Shown here piece by piece: positions 17,603-27,739 of a stretch of DNA of 47,375 nt (position 1 is its first letter; every line of letters begins with the position of its first letter). Source of the DNA: Rhodococcus sp. HNM0563 (lineage in GTDB: Bacteria; Actinomycetota; Actinomycetes; Mycobacteriales; Mycobacteriaceae); assembly GCF_012726195.1 (NCBI RefSeq), contig NZ_JAASAF010000005.1, positions 459,257-506,631 of the forward strand, in the 5' to 3' direction. The position numbers were made by a program, and so were the translations under genes. Below the pieces are notes generated by a model. The model saw only the letters and a list, made by a program, of their open reading frames with translations, ran no database searches and was not told the DNA's origin.

Positions 17603-19366
17603 ATGGCTGCGAGCGAAAGCAACGAGCGACCCCACCAGCGACCCCACCAGCGACGCAGCCGACTCCTCCGGAGGTTGGTTGCGGTCGGCGCGGCACTTAC
17701 CGCGGCCGCCGTGACCACCGTGGCGTGCAGCACGGAAGACGAGCCGCTGCCGTCGATCGGATACATGATCGACAACACAGTGACCTCGTACAACGCGAAT
17801 ACGGTGGACGGGGCTGCCTCCGGAGCCCGGCAGGCGCTGGCCAGGGTCCTGCCCGGTTTCGGGTACGTGGGCCCGGCCGGCCGCGTCGTCGCCGACACCG
17901 ACATCGGTACGGCAACGGTGATCCCGGGCGACCAGCTCACCGTCCAGTACCGGCTCTCGCCCGGCAGCGTCTACTCCGACGGTGTGCCGATGTCATGCGA
18001 CGACCTTGTGCTCACCTGGGCTGCCGCCAGCGGGCGTTTCACCGCGCCGGACGAGTCGGGTACCGAGACCGATCTGTTCGATGCGGCGCTCCGCGGCGGC
18101 TACGCCGACATCGAGCGCATCGACTGCGCACCTGGTTCCAAGGACGCGACCGTGGTGTTCCGTCCGGACCGTGGAGACGCCGACTGGAAGTCGCTGTTCG
18201 GTGCCACCGAGCTGATGCCTTCCCACGTCGTAGCGCGGGCTTCCGGGGTCACCGACCTGGTGGGTGTCCTGACCGGCGGTGACGTCGAGGCGGTCCGGCC
18301 GATCGCCGAATTCTGGAACACCGGGTGGGCTTTGACACCGGGAGCTCTGGATCCGGCTCTGTTGCCGTCGTCCGGGCCGTATCGGATCGAGTCATACACC
18401 GAAGACGAGGGGCTCGTCCTCGTAGCGAACGACCGGTGGTGGGGTAATCCGCCCGGCACCGACCGGATCGTCGTGTGGCCCCGAGGGACCGCCGCGCAGG
18501 CCGCAGCCGAGGACGGACGGGTCCAGGTCGTCGACAGTGCCGACGGAGCGCTCGGGCACATCTCGGCGCTCGGGGAGACGGTGGAGTCGACTACCTCGGC
18601 CTCGCGCAACCTCGAACAACTCGTCTTCGCGACGAATGGGGTCTTCGAGAATCCCGCAGCTCGCCGAGCACTGGCGTCGTGCGTGCCGCGGCAGCAACTG
18701 TTCGACGAACTCGGTGCTGCGACCGACGACGAACGATCGGGTCTCGTCGGGTCGAGATTGCTCCCGACGGATTCGCCACTGTATCCACTCGTATTGGGGC
18801 CGTCCGACCGGTTCGGCACGGTGGATCTCGACGCGGCGCGTTCTGAGCGTGACCGTTCGGGGCAGGAGCGGATCCAGGTGCGGATCGGATACACGGCACC
18901 GGACATGCGTCGCGCGCGCACTGTCGAACTGATCGCGCAGTCGTGCCGTGATGCAGGCATCGACGTCGTCGACGCGGGGGCCGAGGCGTTCGTCCCGTCG
19001 CAGCTCGGTGCGGGTGAGATCGACGCGGTGCTCGCCGGGACCGCCGGGGTGTCGGGGGCAGGCGGCCGGGCCGACATGGAAGGTGCACGTGGCGCACTGC
19101 ATTCACGTGCGGGAAGCAACATCGGCGGCTACGCCAACGGGCGTATCGACGAGATCCTCGACGGTCTCCTCGTGGCCGGGGACAATGCGACGGTGCTGGG
19201 GCTCGTGGAGGAGGGCGAGCGGATCCTGTGGGACGAGATGCCCACACTGCCGCTGTTCCTGCAGCCGCGCACCATCGGATTCGCCCCGAACATGCACGCC
19301 GCGCTCAGCAATCCGACGGCAGCAGGTGCGGGTTGGAATATGGATCGGTGGATACTTACCGGGTGA
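17603..19366 (+). CDS. Peptide-type ABC substrate-binding lipoprotein
   Basis: The 587 residues begin with an Arg-rich n-region, a hydrophobic stretch and a lipobox (TVAC, Cys near 42), so this should be an exported lipoprotein. The body resembles family 5 solute-binding proteins (DppA/OppA): the SVYSDGVPMSCDD block, SSGPYRIESYTEDEGLVLV, RWWGNPPGTDRIV and the C-terminal LPLFLQPRTIGF. It corresponds to Rv2585c, which lies at the same place after secF. No permease or ATPase genes are nearby, so its transporter partners must be elsewhere or it acts alone. It starts one base after the secF stop and is coupled to apt by a GTGA overlap. Confidence 0.88.
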   Translation: MAASESNERPHQRPHQRRSRLLRRLVAVGAALTAAAVTTVACSTEDEPLPSIGYMIDNTVTSYNANTVDGAASGARQALARVLPGFGYVGPAGRVVADTDIGTATVIPGDQLTVQYRLSPGSVYSDGVPMSCDDLVLTWAAASGRFTAPDESGTETDLFDAALRGGYADIERIDCAPGSKDATVVFRPDRGDADWKSLFGATELMPSHVVARASGVTDLVGVLTGGDVEAVRPIAEFWNTGWALTPGALDPALLPSSGPYRIESYTEDEGLVLVANDRWWGNPPGTDRIVVWPRGTAAQAAAEDGRVQVVDSADGALGHISALGETVESTTSASRNLEQLVFATNGVFENPAARRALASCVPRQQLFDELGAATDDERSGLVGSRLLPTDSPLYPLVLGPSDRFGTVDLDAARSERDRSGQERIQVRIGYTAPDMRRARTVELIAQSCRDAGIDVVDAGAEAFVPSQLGAGEIDAVLAGTAGVSGAGGRADMEGARGALHSRAGSNIGGYANGRIDEILDGLLVAGDNATVLGLVEEGERILWDEMPTLPLFLQPRTIGFAPNMHAALSNPTAAGAGWNMDRWILTG

Positions 19367-19920
19367 ACGTTCTACGCACTGCCGATCCCGACCTGCTCCG
19401 AGAGGCCGCTGCTGCGGTGACGGCCCACACGCGCTGGGTCGACGATTTTCCAAGCCCCGGCGTTCGTTTTGCCGATCTCACACCGGTGTTCGCTCACGGC
19501 CCGGCGTACGCGGCAGTCGTCGCGGCGCTGGCCTCGGCCGCACCGGACGCCGAGATCGTTGCCGGGATCGATGCCCGCGGTTTCCTGCTCGGCGGTGGGA
19601 TGGCGCGCGAACTCGGTGTGGGCGTGCTCGCCGTGCGCAAAGCAGGCAAACTGCCGCCACCGGTGCAGACGTGTGAGTACACGCTCGAGTACGGTACGGC
19701 CGCCATCGAGATTCCCGACGAGTCGCCGTCGTTGCGTGGGCGCAGAGTTCTCGTGGTGGACGATGTCCTCGCCACCGGCGGGACGCTCGGCGCCACTCTG
19801 GAACTGCTCGAGCGGGTCGGGGCGGACGTCGTCGGGGTCACCGTGGTGACCGAACTCGAGGCGCTCGGCGGACGTGCGCGCCTGGAAAGCTACCCGCTGA
19901 CGTCGCTGGTGCGTCTCTGA
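19363..19920 (+). CDS. apt: Adenine phosphoribosyltransferase
   Basis: Apt salvages adenine to AMP using PRPP. The PRPP loop [19 protein letters not shown] is clear near residue 125, preceded by the family blocks [26 protein letters not shown] and [11 protein letters not shown]. The GTG overlapping the lipoprotein stop is chosen; a GTG 15 bases upstream (19348) would add five residues. Its position just before rel matches mycobacteria and many actinobacteria, and pairs purine salvage with the stringent response. Confidence 0.93.
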   Translation: MNVLRTADPDLLREAAAAVTAHTRWVDDFPSPGVRFADLTPVFAHGPAYAAVVAALASAAPDAEIVAGIDARGFLLGGGMARELGVGVLAVRKAGKLPPPVQTCEYTLEYGTAAIEIPDESPSLRGRRVLVVDDVLATGGTLGATLELLERVGADVVGVTVVTELEALGGRARLESYPLTSLVRL

Positions 19921-19975
19921 GGATTACAGTTGGCGGAAAGCCGGTGTTCCGGAGCCAGCGATGGGAGGAACGGGG

Positions 19976-22288
19976 ATGACCCAGAATCTTGACAAGTCCC
20001 AGAGCGCTGGTGCGGCACCCGCAGCGACACCTGCGTCGAGCTCGGCGTCGCGGCGTGTGCGGGCTCGCCTCGCGCGCCGGATCACCGGTCAGCGCGGCAC
20101 CACCGTCAAGCCGGTGCTCGAACCGCTGGTGACGATCCATCGCGAGCTGTATCCCAAGGCCGACCTGTCGCAATTGCAGCGTGCCTACGATGTTGCGGAG
20201 GAACGGCACGCGAGCCAGCGGCGCAAATCCGGCGATCCGTACATCACCCACCCGCTGGCGGTCGCGACGATCCTCGCCGAACTGGGCATGGATACGACGA
20301 CGTTGATCGCCGCGTTGCTGCACGACACGGTCGAAGACACCGGCTACAGCCTCGAACAGCTCACCTCGGAGTTCGGGGAGGAAGTCGCGCACCTCGTCGA
20401 CGGTGTCACCAAGCTCGACAAGGTCGTGCTCGGCAACGCCGCGGAGGCCGAGACCATCCGAAAGATGATCATCGCCATGGCCCGTGATCCCCGGGTGCTG
20501 GTGATCAAGGTGGCCGACCGACTGCACAACATGCGCACGATGCGATTCCTGCCGCCCGAGAAGCAGGCACGTAAGGCTCGGGAAACGCTCGAGGTCATCG
20601 CGCCGCTCGCGCACCGACTCGGGATGGCGACCGTCAAGTGGGAACTCGAGGACCTCTCGTTCGCGATCCTGCATCCGAAGAAGTACGAGGAGATCGTGCG
20701 ATTGGTCGCGAACCGCGCCCCGTCCCGCGACACATATCTGGCCAAGGTGCGCGACGAGATCGGGTCCTCGCTCGCTGCGTCACGGATCGATGCCACCGTC
20801 GAGGGCCGCCCCAAGCACTACTGGTCGATCTATCAGAAGATGATCGTCAAGGGCCGCGACTTCGACGACATCCACGACCTGGTGGGTATGCGGATTCTGT
20901 GCAACGAGGTCCGCGACTGCTACGCCGCTGTCGGCGTCGTCCATTCCCTGTGGCAGCCCATGGCGGGGCGGTTCAAGGACTACATCGCGCAGCCGCGGTA
21001 CGGCGTGTATCAGTCGCTGCACACGACGGTCATCGGTCCCGAAGGGAAGCCGCTCGAAGTGCAGATCCGGACGCGCGACATGCACCGCACCGCCGAGTTC
21101 GGGATTGCCGCGCACTGGCGGTACAAGGAGACGAAAGGCCGGCATTCGGGCGATGTCGCCGAGGTCGACGACATGGCGTGGATGCGTCAACTGCTCGACT
21201 GGCAACGTGAAGCCGCCGATCCCGGCGAGTTCCTCGAATCTCTGCGTTACGACCTCGCCGTCAAAGAGATCTTCGTGTTCACCCCCAAGGGCGAGGTCAT
21301 CACGTTGCCATCGGGTTCGACCCCCGTGGACTTCGCGTACGCGGTGCATACGGAAGTCGGACATCGATGTATCGGGGCACGGGTCAACGGAAGACTCGTA
21401 GCCCTCGAACGCAAACTCGAGAACGGCGAGGTCGTCGAGGTGTTCACCTCGAAGGACCCGAATGCCGGTCCGAGCCGCGACTGGCAGGCGTTCGTTGTCT
21501 CTCCCCGGGCGAAGGCGAAGATCCGGCAGTGGTTCGCGAAGGAACGCCGGGAGGAAGCACTCGAAGCGGGCAAGGAAGCGATCGCGAAGGAAGTCCGCCG
21601 GGTCGGGCTACCGTTGCAGCGGTTGATGAACGCCGACCTGATGGTGGCGGTCGCCAAGGAACTGCACTACGCCGATGTGTCGGCGCTCTACACAGCTGTC
21701 GGTGAGCATCATGTCTCCGCTCACCACGCCGTCCAACGCCTCGTCGCCTTGCTCGGCGGTGTCGGCGGCGTCGAAGAAGAACTCGCCGAACGGTCCACAC
21801 CGTCCACGATCCCCACCCGCTCGCGGCAGAGCGGCGACTCCGGGATCCTCGTCCCGGGCGCGCCGGGCACCGTGTCGAAGCTCGCGAAGTGCTGTACCCC
21901 GGTCCCGGGCGACGAGATCATGGGGTTCGTGACGCGCACCGGCTCGGTGAGCGTGCACCGCACGGACTGCACGAATGCGGGTTCTCTGCGTGAGCAATCC
22001 GAGCGGATCATCGAGGTCGAGTGGGCGCCGTCGCCGTCATCGGTGTTCCTCGTCGCGATCCAGATCGAGGCACTCGACCGGCATCGGTTGCTCTCCGACG
22101 TGACGAAGGCGCTGGCCGACGAGAAGGTCAACATTCTGTCTGCATCCGTCACCACCACCGGCGACCGGGTCGCGGTGAGCCGATTCACCTTCGAAATGGG
22201 TGATCCGAAGCATCTCGGGCACGTGCTGAACGTGGTCCGCAATGTCGAGGGCGTTTACGACGTCTACCGCGTGACCTCGGCGGCCTAG
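19976..22288 (+). CDS. rel: Bifunctional (p)ppGpp synthetase/hydrolase Rel
   Basis: The 770-residue long RSH protein makes and degrades (p)ppGpp. In order it has an HD hydrolase domain ([22 protein letters not shown] with the His-Asp pair), the synthetase domain ([38 protein letters not shown]), a TGS domain near residue 430, a zinc-finger/RIS region ([18 protein letters not shown]) and a C-terminal ACT domain. Both catalytic domains look intact. GGAGGAA precedes the ATG. An N-terminal Ala/Ser-rich extension of about 30 residues is typical of actinobacterial Rel. It ends 28 bases from the convergent cyclophilin gene. Confidence 0.97.
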   Translation: MTQNLDKSQSAGAAPAATPASSSASRRVRARLARRITGQRGTTVKPVLEPLVTIHRELYPKADLSQLQRAYDVAEERHASQRRKSGDPYITHPLAVATILAELGMDTTTLIAALLHDTVEDTGYSLEQLTSEFGEEVAHLVDGVTKLDKVVLGNAAEAETIRKMIIAMARDPRVLVIKVADRLHNMRTMRFLPPEKQARKARETLEVIAPLAHRLGMATVKWELEDLSFAILHPKKYEEIVRLVANRAPSRDTYLAKVRDEIGSSLAASRIDATVEGRPKHYWSIYQKMIVKGRDFDDIHDLVGMRILCNEVRDCYAAVGVVHSLWQPMAGRFKDYIAQPRYGVYQSLHTTVIGPEGKPLEVQIRTRDMHRTAEFGIAAHWRYKETKGRHSGDVAEVDDMAWMRQLLDWQREAADPGEFLESLRYDLAVKEIFVFTPKGEVITLPSGSTPVDFAYAVHTEVGHRCIGARVNGRLVALERKLENGEVVEVFTSKDPNAGPSRDWQAFVVSPRAKAKIRQWFAKERREEALEAGKEAIAKEVRRVGLPLQRLMNADLMVAVAKELHYADVSALYTAVGEHHVSAHHAVQRLVALLGGVGGVEEELAERSTPSTIPTRSRQSGDSGILVPGAPGTVSKLAKCCTPVPGDEIMGFVTRTGSVSVHRTDCTNAGSLREQSERIIEVEWAPSPSSVFLVAIQIEALDRHRLLSDVTKALADEKVNILSASVTTTGDRVAVSRFTFEMGDPKHLGHVLNVVRNVEGVYDVYRVTSAA

Positions 22289-22316
22289 GTGTAGTTCCCG
22301 GGGACGGATCGAGCGG

Positions 22317-23129
22317 TCACCCCACCGACGTGATCGTCACAGGGGTGTTCGGTACGCCGCCGCCCAGAATCGAGCTGGCGTCGTGACCGGTCGCCGCCGC
22401 GGCATCAAGGAGTGCCAGTGACTCGTCGGTGATGCGTGCGAAGGCCGTGTAATCGGGGCGCAGCAGCGTGTCGCCGGTGATCAGGAAGAACTGACTTCCG
22501 TTCGTGTCGGCTCTGCCGCTGTCCGCCACGGCTACCGTCCCGCGCGGGTAGGCGACTATCTGCGGGGGCCTTCCCGTCGCGGTCTGTGCCGTCAACTGCT
22601 GCACTGGATACTCGTCCGGATAGGTGTAGCCCGGCCCACCTGTGCCGGTCCCGGTCGGATCGCCACACTGGTAGTACTGCTGACCGATTTCGTCGGCCAG
22701 TCGATGGCATGACGTGCCGTTGTAGAAGCCTTGTCGGGCCAGGCTGACGAAACTGTTGACCGTGCAGGGAGCACGGCCTCTGTCGAGGACGAGATCGATG
22801 CGGCCGATGGAGGTCTCGAACGTTACGCCCGCTGAGCCGGTCGTCGATGCGGATGTCGAGGGAAGTGTCGCGCTCCGGGCAGCCGATCCCGACGTCGTGT
22901 ACGTGCAGGAGACCGTGGGGGAATCCACCGGAGGGGTCTCGGGGAGGCGGGGGTAACGGGACACGGCTTCGCTGGTCAGTGCGTGACTGGGAGCCTGGGT
23001 TGTGGTGGCGGGTGGAGGTGTTGCGGCTGTACCGCTGGAACAGCCGGCTGTCAGTGTTGCACCGAGGAGCACGCCTGCGGCGGCGAAACCGCGCAATCCG
23101 GACGAGCCGATCGATGTAGGAGAGATCAC
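22317..23129 (-). CDS. Cyclophilin-type prolyl isomerase lipoprotein (copy 1)
   Basis: The product is an exported peptidyl-prolyl cis-trans isomerase. Starting from the GTG it has 270 residues with a signal sequence ending in the lipobox LTAGC, a Thr/Pro-rich linker and a cyclophilin domain. The core shows CTVNSFVSLARQGFYNGT, CHRL (Arg kept), QCGDPTGTGTGGPGY and NGSQFFLITGD. A longer frame begins at a TTG at 23180, but that TTGACA is also a perfect -35 sequence and would give an atypically long n-region. It is the first of three cyclophilins in a row and is separated from the other two by a strong hairpin, so it has its own promoter. It is less like Rv2582 than the third copy. Confidence 0.87.
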   Translation of the reverse strand: MISPTSIGSSGLRGFAAAGVLLGATLTAGCSSGTAATPPPATTTQAPSHALTSEAVSRYPRLPETPPVDSPTVSCTYTTSGSAARSATLPSTSASTTGSAGVTFETSIGRIDLVLDRGRAPCTVNSFVSLARQGFYNGTSCHRLADEIGQQYYQCGDPTGTGTGGPGYTYPDEYPVQQLTAQTATGRPPQIVAYPRGTVAVADSGRADTNGSQFFLITGDTLLRPDYTAFARITDESLALLDAAAATGHDASSILGGGVPNTPVTITSVG

Positions 23130-23226
23130 AGAGTTGGTAGCGTAGCCGACAGAATCACGATTCGATAGAGGTGTTGTCAATTTTCCGTAAACCGCAGACG
23201 GATGTGTCGGCGGCCGACATGGAAGA

Positions 23227-23263
23227 CGGGGTGTTCCTCGCCGAGGCGGCGAGGAATACCCCG
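23227..23263 (-). terminator. Terminator after cyclophilin copies 2 and 3
   Basis: A 16-bp stem (one G-T wobble) encloses a 5-base loop, 19 bases past the stop of the second cyclophilin gene on the minus strand. The T run is weak. It isolates the two-gene unit from the downstream first copy. Confidence 0.75.
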
Positions 23264-23281
23264 ATTGTCAGGAACCGTGCT

Positions 23282-24055
23282 CTACGACGAGACGCTCACC
23301 GATTCGATCTGTACGGGGCGATTCGGAGCGCCGCCGCCTGCCGACATCGAACCGTCGTCGCCTGCCGCAGCGACCTCCTCGATGACTGCGAGGCCTGCTT
23401 CGTCGACTGTGCCGAACACGGTGTACGTCGGGGGCAGCTGCGAGTCCTCGTAGACGAGGAAGAACTGGCTGCCGTTGCTGCCGGGCTGTCCGGTGTTGGC
23501 CATGGCGATCGTGCCGCGCGGGTACACCACCGGCTGACGTAGCTGCGGTGCGCCCTTGGCGTAGAAGTTCTCCGGGTACTCGGTGTCGAATCCGTAACCC
23601 GGGCCACCGGTGCCGGTGCCCGTCGGGTCACCACACTGCAGTACCTGCAGTCCGGGCGACGTCACGAGCCGGTGACAGGGAGTGTCGTCGAAGTAGCCCT
23701 GCTCGGCGAGCGAAACGAAACTGTTCACCGTGCATGGTGCAGAGGCCCGGTCCAGCAACAACCCGATGGGCCCCGCGCTCGTGGTCATCGAAACCTCGGC
23801 GATGCCCGCAGCAGGCACATCCGAGTCGGATGGCGATGTCACCTCCTTGGCGGCTTGCCCGTCCGGTGTATAGGTGCACGAGACGGGGTCGCCGTCCGCG
23901 GGACGCTCGGGCAGTGCGCCCGACGCGGGCGGCTGGTCGGCCTCGGAACTGATGGATGTGGTCGTCGTGGTGTCGCTCGCGGAGTCGTCGGCGCAGCCGG
24001 CCAGCAGCAGGGCCAGGCCTGCGCCGGCGGCAACGGTGGTGCGCAATCGGATCAT
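23282..24055 (-). CDS. Cyclophilin-type prolyl isomerase lipoprotein (copy 2)
   Basis: The 257-residue protein begins with a short lipoprotein signal (MIRLRTTVAAGAGLALLLAG, then Cys), a Thr/Ser-rich linker and a cyclophilin domain sharing CTVNSFVSLAEQGYFD, CHRLVTSPGLQVLQCGDPTG and NGSQFFLVYEDS with its neighbours. It should catalyse proline isomerisation outside the cytoplasmic membrane. Its ATG overlaps the stop codon of the third copy by one base (TGATG), so the two are probably translated together. It looks like a duplicate of that gene that swapped a membrane anchor for a lipid anchor. Confidence 0.9.
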   Translation of the reverse strand: MIRLRTTVAAGAGLALLLAGCADDSASDTTTTTSISSEADQPPASGALPERPADGDPVSCTYTPDGQAAKEVTSPSDSDVPAAGIAEVSMTTSAGPIGLLLDRASAPCTVNSFVSLAEQGYFDDTPCHRLVTSPGLQVLQCGDPTGTGTGGPGYGFDTEYPENFYAKGAPQLRQPVVYPRGTIAMANTGQPGSNGSQFFLVYEDSQLPPTYTVFGTVDEAGLAVIEEVAAAGDDGSMSAGGGAPNRPVQIESVSVSS

Positions 24056-24927
24056 CAGTCCATCCTCACACTCGTGAGAGTTGTTTCCAGGGCCGGGGCG
24101 CCGTCCTGGCCACCACCGACAACTCCGCTCGCCGCGATCTTGTCGAGTGTCTCGAGCCCGGTCTCGTCGATTTCACCGAAGACCGTGTACTGCGGCGGGA
24201 GGACGGAATCGCCGTAGACCAAGAAGAACTGGCTGCCGTTGGTCCCCGGTCCGGCATTCGCCATCGCGAGGGTGCCGCGCTTGTATGTCATCGGTTCCTG
24301 GGATGCGGGGTCGTCGGCCGCGAACTGATCGGTCGGGAACTCGTTCGCGAATTGGTAGCCGGGTCCACCGGACCCGGACCCCGTCGGATCGCCGCACTGC
24401 AGCACCTGCAAGCTGGGGGACGTCGTCAGCCGATGGCACGTGGTCGCGTCGAAGTAGCTCTGTGACGCGAGCGACAGGAAACTGTTGACCGTGCACGGCG
24501 AATCGGCGTTGTGCAGGATCAGCCCGATGTTGCCTTGCGATGTCTCGACACTGACGCTGATGTCGGTGTTGGCCTCGCCGGAGGTGAGGATCCCCTCGGT
24601 GCGCGGAGGCTCTACCGGTTTCGACGGTTCGCGGCCATCGGCCGGATACTCGCAGCTCACGGTTTCGGCGAGGGGTTCGGCCCGGCCGTCGGGCAGTGCC
24701 GGGTACTCGGATTCGGAGGTGTCGGTCGCTGCGGTCTCGGGGGGCGTGTCCTCGGAACCTCCGTTCATGGTCCACAGGACAGCGACCGCGCCGACCACCA
24801 CGACGACGCCGAGTGCCGACAGTCCGATTGTCAGACGACGCCGTTGACGTTCGCGTTCCGCTCGGCGCTCGAGCTGACGCTCGAGTTTGCGTTTCGCGGC
24901 CTGGCGCCGCTGTGCATTGCTCGGCAC
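24055..24927 (-). CDS. ppiB: Membrane-anchored cyclophilin (Rv2582-like)
   Basis: The 290 residues begin with a highly basic cytoplasmic region (MPSNAQRRQAAKRKLERQLE and more Arg) and one membrane helix (about 33-52). An acidic linker and an extracytoplasmic cyclophilin domain follow, with CTVNSFLSLASQSYFD, CHRLTTSPSLQVLQCGDPTG, FANEFPTDQF and NGSQFFLVYGDS. It is the positional and sequence counterpart of M. tuberculosis Rv2582 (PpiB). The catalytic Arg and Gln of cyclophilins are present. It diverges from the metallo-hydrolase gene across a 149-base promoter region. Confidence 0.93.
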   Translation of the reverse strand: MPSNAQRRQAAKRKLERQLERRAERERQRRRLTIGLSALGVVVVVGAVAVLWTMNGGSEDTPPETAATDTSESEYPALPDGRAEPLAETVSCEYPADGREPSKPVEPPRTEGILTSGEANTDISVSVETSQGNIGLILHNADSPCTVNSFLSLASQSYFDATTCHRLTTSPSLQVLQCGDPTGSGSGGPGYQFANEFPTDQFAADDPASQEPMTYKRGTLAMANAGPGTNGSQFFLVYGDSVLPPQYTVFGEIDETGLETLDKIAASGVVGGGQDGAPALETTLTSVRMD

Positions 24928-25076
24928 TGCGTTTGTCCTCCCGTGAACCGATCGATGTACTGGTGCCCGCGTTCAGGCCGAGTCGAGTTTGCCACCCCAA
25001 CCTGAGAACGGGGCGTCAGGGCACAGCGCTTAGGCTGTACGAGACCACGAATGCCCACACAGTAGGAGCGATGCTC

Positions 25077-25760
25077 GTGCTCGTAACCGGATTTCCCGCG
25101 GGGATGTTCCAGACGAACTGCTACATCCTTGCGCAGGACAACGCGAAGGAGTGCGTCGTCGTCGACCCTGGCCAGGACGCCGCGGAGCCTCTGATCGAGT
25201 TCCTCACCGGCTCCGACATGACGCCGCGCGCAGTGCTCCTCACGCACGGTCACCTCGACCACGTCTGGTCTGCCCAGCCCATCGCCGATCGATTCTCGAT
25301 CCCCACCTACATCCACCCGGATGATCGCCACATGCTCAGCGATCCAGGCGTGGGATTGGGATCGAGCCTCGCTCCGCTGCTGGAAGGAACCACGTTCACC
25401 GAGCCGCACGAGGTGATCGAACTCGCCGACGGCGACGAGATCGAGCATGCGGGCATGACGTTCGTCGTCGATCACACACCCGGCCACACCCAGGGCTCGG
25501 TCGTCCTACGCACCCGCACGAGTAACCCGGACGGTGTCGAGTTCGACGTCGCACTGACCGGCGACACGCTGTTCCAGGGATCGATCGGTCGTTCCGACCT
25601 GCCCGGCGGCAACCATGAGCAACTGCTCGCGTCGATCGCCGCGAAGCTGCTGGTGCTCGACGACACCACAGCGATTCTGCCCGGCCACGGCGGCTCCAGC
25701 ACGATCGGGCAGGAACGGACCTCGAACCCGTTCCTGGTCGGTCTCACCGGATCCCGCTGA
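25077..25760 (+). CDS. Glyoxalase II-like metallo-beta-lactamase hydrolase
   Basis: The roughly 227-residue protein is a binuclear-zinc hydrolase of the MBL fold, like Rv2581c. Metal ligands are visible in THGHLDHVW (HxHxDH), HTPGHTQGSV, GDTLF and PGHG near the C-terminus. The likely reaction is thioester hydrolysis such as S-lactoylglutathione or mycothiol conjugates; since these organisms use mycothiol, the true substrate is uncertain. The GTG at 25077 starts (M)LVTGFPAG like its homologue and has AGGAG 8 bases upstream; the ATG at 25071 is only 2 bases from that site. Confidence 0.9.
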   Translation: MLVTGFPAGMFQTNCYILAQDNAKECVVVDPGQDAAEPLIEFLTGSDMTPRAVLLTHGHLDHVWSAQPIADRFSIPTYIHPDDRHMLSDPGVGLGSSLAPLLEGTTFTEPHEVIELADGDEIEHAGMTFVVDHTPGHTQGSVVLRTRTSNPDGVEFDVALTGDTLFQGSIGRSDLPGGNHEQLLASIAAKLLVLDDTTAILPGHGGSSTIGQERTSNPFLVGLTGSR

Positions 25761-25802
25761 CCCGGCAAGCATCGAATCTTCCGACGAGAGAAAGCAGCGA
25801 CA

Positions 25803-27077
25803 GTGAGCAAGGCCTCCACGTTCTCGGCTCCCAAGGGCGTGCCCGATTACGTCCCCCCTCAGTCCGCCGAGTTCGTGGCGGTACGCGACGGATTGACACG
25901 AGCCGCGCGGCTGGCGGGATACGGGCACATCGAACTGCCGATCTTCGAGGACACGGGGCTGTTCGCGCGAGGTGTCGGTGAGTCGACCGATGTCGTCACC
26001 AAGGAGATGTACACCTTCGCCGATCGCGGCGATCGATCGGTCACACTGCGACCGGAGGGCACCGCAGGCGTCATGCGCGCGGTGATCGAGCACGGTCTCG
26101 ATCGCGGGCAGCTTCCGGTCAAGCTGTCGTATTCGGGCCCGTTCTTCCGTTACGAACGACCCCAGGCCGGGCGCTACCGACAGTTGCAACAGGTCGGGGT
26201 CGAGGCGATCGGTATCGACGACCCGGCGCTCGACGCCGAAGTCATCGCCATCGCGGATACGGGCTTCCGGGCCCTCGGCCTCGACGGTTTCCGCCTCGAG
26301 CTCACCTCTCTCGGCGACGACACCTGCCGACCGCAGTACCGGGAACGATTGCAGGAATTCCTGTTCGGTCTTCCGCTCGACGAGGAGACGCGTCGTCGCG
26401 CGGAGATCAACCCACTACGGGTGCTCGACGACAAGCGACCCGAGGTTCGGGAGATGACCGCTGGTGCACCGTTGATGCTCGACCATCTGTCCGAGAGCGC
26501 GCAGGCCCACTTCGACGAGGTGCGCGCACATCTCGACGCGCTCGGCGTGCCGTACGTCGTCAACCCCCGCATGGTGCGCGGACTCGACTACTACACCAAG
26601 ACCACGTTCGAGTTCGTACACGACGGACTCGGCGCTCAGTCCGGCATCGGTGGGGGAGGCCGATACGACGGACTCATGGAGCAGCTCGGTGGACAGGCGT
26701 TGTCCGGCATCGGTTTCGGGCTGGGTGTCGATCGCACGATCCTCGCGCTCGCCGCAGAGGGCAAGACCGCGGCCACCTCCGCACGGTGCGAGGTGTACGG
26801 CATTCCGATGGGGGATGCGGCCAAGGGTGCGCTCGTACCGGTGGCGCACCGACTGCGAGCCGCGGGAATCCGCGTCGATCTGGCCTATGGCGGCCGAGGG
26901 CTCAAGGGCGCGATGAAGGCAGCCGACAAGTCCGGCGCCGTCGTCGCACTGGTCCTCGGCGACCGGGAACTCGAAGCCGGCGAGATCGTCGTCAAGGATC
27001 TCAGCAACGGTGAGCAGGAGACAGTGCCGCTCACCGACGTCGTCGCACGCGTGGGTGAGGCAGTTGACCGCGCCTGA
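25803..27077 (+). CDS. hisS: Histidyl-tRNA synthetase
   Basis: This class II synthetase has 424 residues. Motif 1 lies around [14 protein letters not shown], motif 2 is [16 protein letters not shown] plus the [13 protein letters not shown] loop. The histidine-specific signatures are [11 protein letters not shown] and GGGGRYDGL, with motif 3 at [11 protein letters not shown]. The C-terminal domain (about 325 on) binds the anticodon. The GTG start follows GAGAG. The next gene overlaps its 3' end. Confidence 0.96.
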   Translation: MSKASTFSAPKGVPDYVPPQSAEFVAVRDGLTRAARLAGYGHIELPIFEDTGLFARGVGESTDVVTKEMYTFADRGDRSVTLRPEGTAGVMRAVIEHGLDRGQLPVKLSYSGPFFRYERPQAGRYRQLQQVGVEAIGIDDPALDAEVIAIADTGFRALGLDGFRLELTSLGDDTCRPQYRERLQEFLFGLPLDEETRRRAEINPLRVLDDKRPEVREMTAGAPLMLDHLSESAQAHFDEVRAHLDALGVPYVVNPRMVRGLDYYTKTTFEFVHDGLGAQSGIGGGGRYDGLMEQLGGQALSGIGFGLGVDRTILALAAEGKTAATSARCEVYGIPMGDAAKGALVPVAHRLRAAGIRVDLAYGGRGLKGAMKAADKSGAVVALVLGDRELEAGEIVVKDLSNGEQETVPLTDVVARVGEAVDRA

Positions 27078-27711
27078 CGGTCGGCACGCGCCGAAGCCGA
27101 TCGCACTCGACCTGATCCCCGCGCAGCTATTGGCTCCGCGCGCCCGGAGACTTGCGCTGCTCGCTGTTCTCGTCGGTCTGATCGTGGGCGCGATCGTGTG
27201 GCTCGTGGCATCGTGGTGGATCGCGGCCCTGGTTGCCGCTGTCGTCGGCCTTGTCCCGGCACTCGGTGCGATCGCAGTCACGAAACGGCACATCCGACTC
27301 GACGGAACGGTGATCACAGCCAGCGGACTGCTCCGATCACGCAGGGTCGAACTCGAGCACCTCGCGGGGATCGAACTGCTGGTGCGTGTGGGCCGGGTGT
27401 CGCAGGTCATCGTGCGCGTCAACGACGGCAGGCACAGCCTGATCATGATTCCGATCGCCTTGTACAGCGGTGACGGGGGCCGTGAGCTCGAAATCTTCGC
27501 GCTACGCAAGTTGGCAGATGCCTTCGCCTCGAGTGAACTTGCTTCGGCGGCCGCGATCTCGTCTGTGCTCGTCGAGCAATTACGCGCCGAAGCGCGGGAT
27601 GCCGGACTCGGTGAACGCCCGTTGTACCGCGCGGTCGAACTGGCACGCGGCGCGGGACGGGTACCTCAGACGACACTGACAGACCACGAGGTGGCATCGC
27701 TCATCGAGTGA
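27064..27711 (+). CDS. Two-helix membrane protein with PH-like domain, unknown function
   Basis: I do not recognise a named family. The roughly 215 residues have two close hydrophobic segments (about 28-50 and 52-75: [20 protein letters not shown], then a second Ala/Val-rich helix). A soluble part follows whose strand-rich pattern ([35 protein letters not shown]) resembles bacterial PH domains. The start is uncertain: a TTG overlapping hisS is used, and a GTG at 27055 is possible. It is probably translated from the hisS message. A perfect hairpin overlaps its stop codon. Confidence 0.75.
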   Translation: MTAPDGRHAPKPIALDLIPAQLLAPRARRLALLAVLVGLIVGAIVWLVASWWIAALVAAVVGLVPALGAIAVTKRHIRLDGTVITASGLLRSRRVELEHLAGIELLVRVGRVSQVIVRVNDGRHSLIMIPIALYSGDGGRELEIFALRKLADAFASSELASAAAISSVLVEQLRAEARDAGLGERPLYRAVELARGAGRVPQTTLTDHEVASLIE

Positions 27712-27723
27712 TGCCACCTCGTG
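27685..27723. terminator. Bidirectional hairpin terminator overlapping a stop codon
   Basis: A perfect 14-bp stem (CACGAGGTGGCATC with its complement) around an 11-base loop sits between convergent genes. The left arm encodes the last residues of the upstream protein, and the stop codon lies at the loop/right-arm junction. There are no T runs, but its symmetry suits termination from both sides. Confidence 0.75.
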
Positions 27724-27739
27724 ATGCCTGCCGGACGGA

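Noticed and set aside
23175..23180. TTG start of the first cyclophilin at 23180
   Set aside because: TTGACA here is a perfect -35 sequence, and the resulting signal peptide n-region would be too long. The GTG at 23129 gives a normal lipoprotein signal. The choice is not certain.
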